Origin: Dipteris shenzhenensis
Taxonomy: Eukaryota > Polypodiophyta > Polypodiopsida > Gleicheniales
Assembly: GCA_047967505.1 (NCBI GenBank)
Contig: CM106539.1
Length of the DNA stretch: 64,000 nucleotides
Direction: 5' to 3' (one strand)
Part shown: positions 57,641 through 64,000 of the stretch, piece by piece
How positions within the stretch are numbered: the first letter of the stretch is position 1
How the letters are laid out: every line of letters begins with the position of its first letter
Position numbers and translations under genes: made by a program
Notes under the pieces: model-generated
The model's input: the letters and a program-made list of their open reading frames with translations, nothing else
Database searches by the model: none
Told to the model about the DNA's origin: nothing

Positions 57641-58865
57641 GAAACAGCCAGACAGATTTGTTCCAGGAGCAGATTTTATTATGCTTACAGACTGTGGAGA
57701 ACCTTCCTGTTACAAGGAAGCCATGCAAATGCATGATAAAAGGCTATGGGAACTAGCCATGAAGTTTGAAATGGACAGTCTCCATAAAAATGGTACTTGG
57801 GAATTGGTGCAGTTGCCTAAGGGCATGAAAGTACTGCCATGCAAGTGGGTGTATAGATTGAAAGTCACACTTGGAGCTAAGCCATGGTATAAAGCCAGGT
57901 TGGTTGCCAAGGGCTTTAAGCAGGAGTATGGTGTCGATTTTGATGAGATCTTTTCTCCAGTGGTTAAGATGACCACACTCAGGATTGTACTTGCTTTGGT
58001 TGCATGTGAGAATTTGGAATTATGCCAAATGGATGTGAAGACAGCCTTTCTTCACGGTGATCTTCATGAGGAGATCTACATGCAGCAGCCAGAAGGATTT
58101 GCAGTCAAGGGCAAGGAGTCACTTGTATGCAAGCTTAAGAAGAGCCTTTATGGGTTGAAACAAGCACCAAGGGAATGGTATAAAAAATTTGATACCTTTA
58201 TGAAGTCCCAAGGTTTCAGGAGAAGTGATGACGATCACTGCTTATATACCAAAAGGGCTGCAAATCGCAGCTTAATCATTCTCATTTTATATGTGGATGA
58301 CATGCTTATTGCTGGTAAAGCTCGTAAGGAGCTTGATGATCTTAAGAAAAGATTGCATGAGGCCTTTGATATGAAGGACCTTGGTGATGCAAATCACATA
58401 CTGGGAATGCGGATACGGAGAGACAGGGGACAGCGTTTGTTGTATTTGTCTCAAAACGAATATATTGGCAAAGTATTGCACAGGTTTCATATGGAAGGGG
58501 GGAAGACCCTTAGTTCTCCATTGCCTCCATATGTGAAACTCAGTGCCATGGACAGCCCACACTCAGATGCTGATAGGGCTGAAATGGCCAAGATTCCGTA
58601 TGCTTCAGCTTGTGGCAGTCTCATGTATGCCATGGTTGCTACCAGACCTGATAATCTCGGACGCAGATTGCTAGAAGGTGATGGACAAAGAGTACTGAAG
58701 CCAGAAGAGTACCTGCTTGAGAACTCAGTGAGAGTTTATGGTCCAAGTTATCTAGAAATATTCATTGGTTGTAGACCTTGCCAAAGGAAGGATGGGTTGA
58801 AACAGAGCCTCAGAGCATGGTGCCTGGAAGACTTCAGGTTCACTCATTATGAGGGGGACAACTAG
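57640..58865 (+). pseudogene. copia RT and truncated RNase H
   Basis: A 408-residue frame begins just after the deletion. RT has MKFEMDSLHKNGTWELV, CKWVYRLKV, YKARLVAKGFKQEYGVDFDE, FSPVVKMTTLRIVLALVA, MDVKTAFLHGDL, QPEGFAVKG, SLYGLKQAPREWYKKFD and the active site LYVDDMLIAGKA at about 58287-58320. The connection has ILGMRIRRDRGQRLLYLSQN and SACGSLMYAMVATRPD. After RPD the RNase H region is disrupted (NLGRRLLEGDGQ) and the frame ends at 58865. RT itself looks intact, so loss of RNase H and integrase appears to have come by deletion and not by gradual decay. Confidence 0.9.
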
Positions 58866-59130
58866 AAGATTGTGACGGTTGGATTGCTGGAGTTTGAAGA
58901 CAGGAACGTGACTGAAGGAGGTGGTGCTAGGAGGTGCTACCAAAGATGGGACCTGTGTACCAGGATGGTGTGCGGAATTGGCACTTGACCTGGTGGAGCA
59001 AGAGCCATTGGATGAAAAGTTAGGACAAGATTTTGACATCGAAATGCTCCAAAGGACTACGACCATGTAGATACTGGAGCATCGTCATCGACGTGTTGGC
59101 ATTGGGCCGAGATGTGTCGGTGAGAGGGGG

Positions 59131-60137
59131 TGTTGGAAAGGTCACCTCCCCATCTGTAAGCCCCCATATGAGGAGAGCATGGGGGAGGTAGACCACGGGA
59201 CACTGGGGCTGCCACATGGGCAGCACACAGAAAGGATAGAGGTTGCCACATGGGCAGCACACAGTCTGTCATGTGGGCAGTTGTCAAAGCAGGAATCCAT
59301 GGGCTTGCAAAAGAGGCGCATAGGTGGCGGCATAGGCAGGCTGAAGGTGCCTGTGTGGCGAGCTGTTTGGCAGAGGAGATGGCACAGAAGGACGGGGCAG
59401 ACCAGCAGATTGAGTCGGCCACATGGAGGCCAGGTGGAGCAACAGCAAATGGGGCTGCTAGTGGGCAGTGGCATGCCTTATATAGGGCTGGGCCCTTGCC
59501 TAGTTTGGAGGTCCAAAGGCCCTAGAAGTGTGGGCCAAAGGGTCTCGGTTTTAGTGCCCTTAAAGGGCTGGACCAGCAGTAGACTGGTCGGCCAGTATGA
59601 AGCTCTGGTAGGCCTTTAAAAGGAGGGCCTCCAGCCCTCATAAAATATCATATGAAGCAGCAGAGTTTCAGCAGATTGGAGCAGCAGATCAGCACACATA
59701 GGGCCTACATCCAGGAGGTGTATAGGAGGCTGAAGAACTGCAGATAAGCTGAGTTAGGGCTGCACACCTAGGCTGACATCCAGGGCAGCAAGGTGTAGAG
59801 ATCAAGGCACGGTGACCAAGTCTACAGAAGCTCGACAAGGAGCACGCGGGCTCCAGTCTAGAGATAGCCAATTGATAGAAGTACCTTGTGGTAAGATCAG
59901 AGGACCACACCGACTTTGGATCTATCTCTTTTGTATTGTGGCCATAGCTTTGGACGGAAATATATTATTTTGGTGGTTTCTCTATCTGGATGGTTCATTG
60001 TTTGTTGATGAGTTTGCACATCTATTCTATGCACATTAAGTAAAGAAGTTTGTGTTTCAACACCCCACATCACACTGTGTGAGCTCCTGGGCATTACTAT
60101 ATAGCTGTGCGTACCCTTTGTTGGGTCATTTCTAACA
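59131..60137 (+). repeat. 3' LTR of the copia element
   Basis: It starts TGTTGGAAAGGTC directly after the purine tract GTGAGAGGGGG and ends TCATTTCTAACA, giving TGTTGGAAA/TTTCTAACA inverted ends over 1007 bp. A CTTATATAGGG box lies at about 59474-59484, and an ATAAAATATCATATGAA stretch at about 59641-59657. Open frames within it (for example 59179-59619) are not genes. Confidence 0.85.
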
Positions 60138-60727
60138 GGGGCATGTTGCCAGGGTAGTTAGGCTAGATGAAGGGTTGACTAAAAGGCATGGTTGAGGGCT
60201 GGTATAAAGCCTGGTTAAGGGCTTGCAAAGACCAGCACTCGTAACTTTGGTTGGGGCTAGTGAGGCCAACCAACTAGGGATGGTCAACCAATCATGTGGG
60301 CCAGGTTAAACCGACCAGCCAACACTTGTAAAGTCGGCTAGTGAGTAGCCCTCCCCCCTTTCTATAAATAGGACACATTTGGCACCATTGTTTGTATCTT
60401 ACAGTGCTTGTTGTAGTCATCGAGAGGCACAGTTCTTGTCTTTGGTTGTGGAGTATTTCGAGCGCAGTTCATAACCAAGGTGGTTGGTTTGATAGTTGGT
60501 GGTTCTCATAGTGGATTGTAGTATAATGGGTGTTTCAAGGCACACGACTTCTTCTTGAGAGATGTTTTAGGACCTTTGTTGCAGTCGATTGATATCTTCA
60601 TCTGTGATAAGTCCACTACATAGCTCAAGGTGTTGGAGGCGGCCTAGTGCTTTGTGCAAGATGCTTACCCGTGTATCGGCGAGAGTAATTACCAATGAGA
60701 ACACTGTAAAAGTTGCCACTGAGGAAT
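60138..60727. other. LTR-like DNA, unassigned
   Basis: GGTTAAACCGACCAGCC and a CTTTCTATAAATAGGACAC promoter box (about 60358-60376) resemble the LTR families at 44.5 and 62.6 kb, so this is probably a partial LTR. No partner or boundary was found. Confidence 0.45.
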
Positions 60728-61298
60728 CATTAGGAAAAATCAAAGCTCATTTTGGGGTCTTTTAGCCTAGAAGGAAAATAGCCCTCCACCAATCGAAGGA
60801 GGGCAACGTAACGTTGAAAAGTTCAGAAAAAGAAATAAAAAGAAATACCGTTGAGTTTGCATTCAATGAGAATACTTGGGCTACTTTATTATATGTGACG
60901 TATGGTGCAAAATTTGGTATTTTTGAGATCATCGACGTGTTCGGAGCAAGCCAAAACTCTCCGAAGAACTTTTACAACGTCAAAAACAATCACACGAAGG
61001 CTTGGAAAAGGCCAAAAAGGCTTGGAAAACCACTTGCGCTCTGTCAACCTGTCAAATCGCATTCATTTGCAGGAGTGGTTTTTTGAGCCTTTTTGGCCTT
61101 TTTTGGGACTCTCGGTGCCCATTTTTGGCATTTCAAAAGTCCTTCCAGGGGGTTTGGCTCGCTCCGGACGTGTTGGTGATTTCAGAAATATAATTTATGC
61201 ACCGTATATTAGTGGGATTATATTGTTTGAGGAAATAAATTGAAGAAATCGTGAATCTCTCAGGGTCCCAAAATGAGCTGCCTTTTTTCCTAATGTTA
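60728..61298. mobile_element. Foldback MITE-like element with ~270-bp inverted arms
   Basis: The ends read CATTAGGAAAAATCAAAGC on the left and, reversed, CATTAGGAAAAAAGGCAGC on the right, both followed by TCATTTTGGG. Inside, the two halves are inverted copies at roughly 70 percent by eye: (C/T)CGGAGC.AGCCAAA, AAAAGGCCAAAAAGGCT and AAAACCACT on the left recur reversed on the right. The centre lies near 61050. The target duplication is unclear (TA is possible). There is no transposase. The small frames at 60814-61243 are shadows. Confidence 0.75.
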
Positions 61299-61985
61299 CG
61301 TTAAATGATCAAAATCAAATCATGTGAGAAGAACAATTGTGTGTAAAGAATCAAGCTTGTAACATAACGGTGACAACTGTGTGTCAGGAGTAGCCAAGAG
61401 ATCGTACAAGGTTGATGTATATGTGTAGGGAACCAATGTCAAAAAATAGTCAATAAATGTGCTGTATATGGGTGGCATGTGTGCAAGATATCAGCAACAA
61501 TCTTGAATCCGAGGAAGATTACCAAGTGTCATTGACGTATGGAACTACCAAATGCCAAGAGATTGAGCTGGTGTTAGATGTGAATGTGTACTGATGATAG
61601 ATTCGATGGGACTGATGTCGTTGGTTACTAATTGGGTAATATGTGGCTTGGTGGAGTTTAATCTCCTCTATCGTTGTGCTAGTCTATAGCTAGACTACAT
61701 GTCGAAGTGCAAAATGCGGCAAATGAATTTTATCTTGATTCATTTTATGTGTTAGGTATGCTACAATGGATCAAGAGGTGGTTTCGATGATGAGGGTTAA
61801 ATGTTGCGGACTTGTGCATAAGTCATATTGTAGATCTGAGGTGCTCATCGCGTAGAGTATGATCTAGTGAGCCTTTTTTTTTAATACACCACATGAAAAT
61901 TCCTGTTGGATCAAAAGTTATGGCCACTTGCAATATGTGCTAAACTTTGTTTAAAGGGAGTGCTCAAAATGATGAAGTGGCATAT
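61299..61985. other. Non-coding, nothing recognised
   Basis: No open frame, repeat boundary or RNA gene was recognised. Confidence 0.4.
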
Positions 61986-62420
61986 GTGGTAATGTGGTAG
62001 TAGGTGGTCACATGTTGCTTATAAAGTTGTGCTTATGTTGCACTGTGGGCTTAGATGGCATTGTTGACATGCCACTATGTGTTCACATGCAAAGGCTAGG
62101 TGTGCTTGTGGAGAGACAGGTGTGCGTGGTTGGCATGTTACCACGTGGCATGCTACTAATGTGGCACTGCATCGATGATGTGGCATTATTGAGGTGGCCA
62201 TTGATGATGTGGCACTGTCAATGATGACATGGTAGCTAGTTTTTGAGGTGGCAGGCTACTGGCATAACAAGATAGCGCTTTGATGCTGATGTGGTAGATG
62301 TGATGATGTGGACTAGCCTACGTGTTCGATGACGTGGTAGTTTGGTGATGTAGCATTGATGATTTGACAATGATGTGGATGTTGAGGTGACATTGGTGAT
62401 GTGGCACTTGAGGTGGAAGT
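61986..62420. repeat. Irregular GATGATGTGGCA minisatellite
   Basis: Many imperfect copies of GATGATGTGGCA, GAGGTGGCA and GATGTGGTAG in tandem with variable spacing run up to the edge of the copia LTR at 62427. The reading frames it gives are not genes. Confidence 0.7.
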
Positions 62421-62426
62421 GCCTAC

Positions 62427-62926
62427 TGTTAGAGAATAGGAGGGAATGAATCACTCAAACCTCCACCCAAGATCTCTCCAACTCTTACACACACTCAACT
62501 CAAATAGATGATCACAGATGCAATAAACACTCACTTAGAAATAACTTGGATTGAGAGAGAGAGAGTGAGTATATTCATCCACCCTTGAGTTGACCGACTA
62601 GCAGGGTCGGTACCTTGTTTGGTGCCCGACCAGGTGGGCCCTAGAAAATCGACCAGGGTGGGCCCTCGTCGTGGCCTTGGTTGGGCCGACTTGGCCTACC
62701 ACATGCCCTTATTTAAGGGTGCCATGTGCAGCCAGTCTACGCAACTGCAGGCGCCTCCAAGTGAGGCCTAAGGCCCCTGTTTTCCTGCTGTTGCAGGTAG
62801 CAACCAGCCCGTGTGCTGGCTGCCTATGATGCCGGCGTGAGTCTCTTTCCCCAGCCCTCCTACCTCTCACTGCCCCTTGTCCCCTCAAATCGGGGGCTCA
62901 CAGGTGGGCACAGTGAGTTTCTAACA
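62427..62926 (-). repeat. 3' LTR of copia element at the right edge
   Basis: On the minus strand it starts TGTTAGAAACTCAC at 62926, after the purine tract TTGAGGGGGGG, and ends TATTCTCTAACA at 62427 (500 bp, inverted TGTTAGA ends). CTTATTTAAGGG at about 62706-62717 may be its promoter. The bases CCTAC at 62422-62426 should be one copy of the target duplication. Confidence 0.9.
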
Positions 62927-62937
62927 CCCCCCCTCAA

Positions 62938-64000
62938 TGTCACAACTGTGGGCCAATCCCCATGCGTTTGATGAGGTGCTCCATCTGTTCTTGAGGGAGT
63001 GCCTTCGTGAAGAGGTCGGACAAGTTTTCGGCGGTCGGGCAGTACATAAGCTCGATCACGTCGTCGATGATGAGCTCTTGGACAAAGTGGTAATGAACTT
63101 CGATGTGCTTGATCCACGCATGGTACACTGGATTCTTGGCAATGGTTATGCAACTTTGATTGTCGCACATCAGCACTGTTGCGTCCTCCTAACACACGTC
63201 CATGTCCTCCAGAATCCACCTTAATCACAGTGTCTCACAAGCTGCTGTACACGCGGCTCTGTACTCTGCCTTTGTAGATGAAAGGGCCACTGTGGGTTGC
63301 TTCTTACTCAGCGAAGAGATGGCACCAGATGCAAGTAAGAAACAATACCCTGTTGTCGACCTTCTGGTGTCAGCATCACCCGCCCAATCACTATCACAGA
63401 ACCTGCCTAGTTCGATGCCTTTGGTGTAGGTGATCCCATAGGTGCAAGTACCCTTTAGATACCTCAGCACCCGTAAACCTGCATCCCAATGACTTCTTGG
63501 GAGAAGCAGACAACTGGCATAATAGCCTAATTGCATAACAAATATCAGGTCAAGTATTGGTAAGGTAAAGCAAGCTTTCTACCAATCATCGGTACAGAGG
63601 AGTATCGACTGGTTGAGATGTGTCGTGAACACTTAACTTGAGCCCAACCTCCATGGGAGTTACTGCTATCCTCAATCCTCCATCTGAAATCTCTTCAGAA
63701 GTTCTGTGCAATATTTCTCCTGTGAAACGAAGATCCTGCCTTTGGCCTGCTTTACTTCTATCCCAAGGAAGTAGTGTAATAACCCAAGACTCAAACTTAG
63801 ACATGAGTAGCTCCTTGACCTGTGAAATCTTCTTGAAATGGTCACCTGTCAAGATAAGATCATCAACATAGAGGATGAGTACCAGTCGCAATCCCTTCTC
63901 AATGAACAAGTAAAGGTTTGCCTCAGAAGGATCGAAACTTAGCCCTATCTTATGAAAGAATACATCAATCCTTTGGTACCAAGCTTCGGGGGCCTGTTTC
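62938..64000 (-). pseudogene. Ty1/copia RT-RNase H, continuing past the window
   Basis: On the minus strand from the edge: EAWYQRIDVFF and LILYVDDLILTGD (RT active site, about 63855-63880), then after frame changes HWDAGLRVLRYLKGTCTYGI, DSDWAGDADTRRSTTGYCFL and STKAEYRAACTAACET (RNase H, 63225-63536). CDNQSCITIAKNP, KHIEVHYHFVQE and LSDLFTKALPQEQMEHL follow (62940-63176). Two in-frame stops (TGA and TAG at about 63180-63230) break RNase H. The 5' part lies beyond 64000. Confidence 0.85.

Larger units (their letters stand above)
55670..60137 (+). mobile_element. Ty1/copia element, internally deleted, with 3' LTR
   Basis: The plus-strand order is leader, gag, zinc knuckle, protease, start of integrase, deletion, RT, truncated RNase H, purine tract GAGAGGGGG and 3' LTR (59131-60137). 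Coding similarity to the remnant at 35.4-37.6 kb shows a shared lineage. Integrase past the first third and most of RNase H are missing, so it cannot move on its own. A 5' LTR equal to the 3' LTR is not visible upstream. Confidence 0.9.

Noticed and set aside
59179-59619. 146-residue ORF downstream of copia RT
   Set aside because: It lies wholly inside the 3' LTR and shows no domain.
62860-63228. 122-residue minus-strand ORF
   Set aside because: It is an out-of-frame shadow of the copia RNase H coding region.
1-64000. tRNA or rRNA genes
   Set aside because: No paired cloverleaf with a GGTTCGANTCC-type arm or rRNA-like block was seen on either strand by eye. The only tRNA-related strings are retrotransposon primer sites.

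Overview
The window is nuclear DNA from a land plant. Two intact genes encode plant-specific organelle RNA-binding proteins: a P-class PPR protein (exons at 2218-2259, 2448-2538 and 14249-16029, + strand) and an intronless PORR-domain protein (42484-43911, + strand). Almost everything else is transposon debris in AT-rich, gene-poor DNA. The 11.7-kb intron full of retroelements and the dense Ty1/copia and Ty3/gypsy content suggest a large, repeat-rich genome such as a fern or gymnosperm. The sequence alone does not fix the species. No tRNA, rRNA or CRISPR array was seen.

Layout. 1-2217: upstream DNA with no recognised gene. 2218-16029: PPR gene. Its second intron holds a decayed Ty3/gypsy element with its 3' LTR (3037-5930, minus) that was itself hit by a 574-bp retroposon, a copia gag remnant (6125-6665, minus), pieces of two LINE copies (7850-13460, minus), a pyrimidine-rich block and simple repeats. 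16030-26360: non-coding, with tandem duplications (16.5-18.1 kb, 22.5-22.9 kb), a long (AC)n tract (24.1-24.2 kb) and a 1.2-kb element with inverted ends flanked by TTAA (24421-25653). 26365-28400: an unknown frameshifted ORF and a Helitron-type N domain. 30230-31160: copia RT/RNase H remnant. 33817-34171: two nearly identical ~150-bp LTR-like arms facing each other. 34640-35000: gypsy protease remnant (plus). 35424-37600: copia remnant (minus), followed by a zinc-finger transposase-like fragment. 38468-40290: an LTR element with no coding capacity.

42484-43911: PORR gene, with a hypervariable ACAGAC repeat and C-run just upstream and a duplicated 3' flank downstream. 44441-45700: copia with 3' LTR (minus). 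46322-46807: 242-bp tandem duplication carrying a primer-binding-site motif. 48496-49386: 5' end of a copia element (plus), cut by the insertion of a chromodomain Ty3/gypsy element (49387 to about 54.9 kb, minus) that is nearly complete but has frameshifts and stops. 55670-60137: copia element (plus) with an internal deletion and a complete 3' LTR. 60728-61298: foldback MITE-like element. 62427-64000: copia element with a clean 3' LTR, running off the right edge.

Function. The two host genes both belong to organelle RNA-processing families but are 26 kb apart and share no operon-like linkage. The rest records nested transposition. No convincing new multi-gene system was found. The most unusual items are the palindromic mini-LTR element, the TTAA-flanked inverted-repeat element, the foldback element and the split PPR gene.
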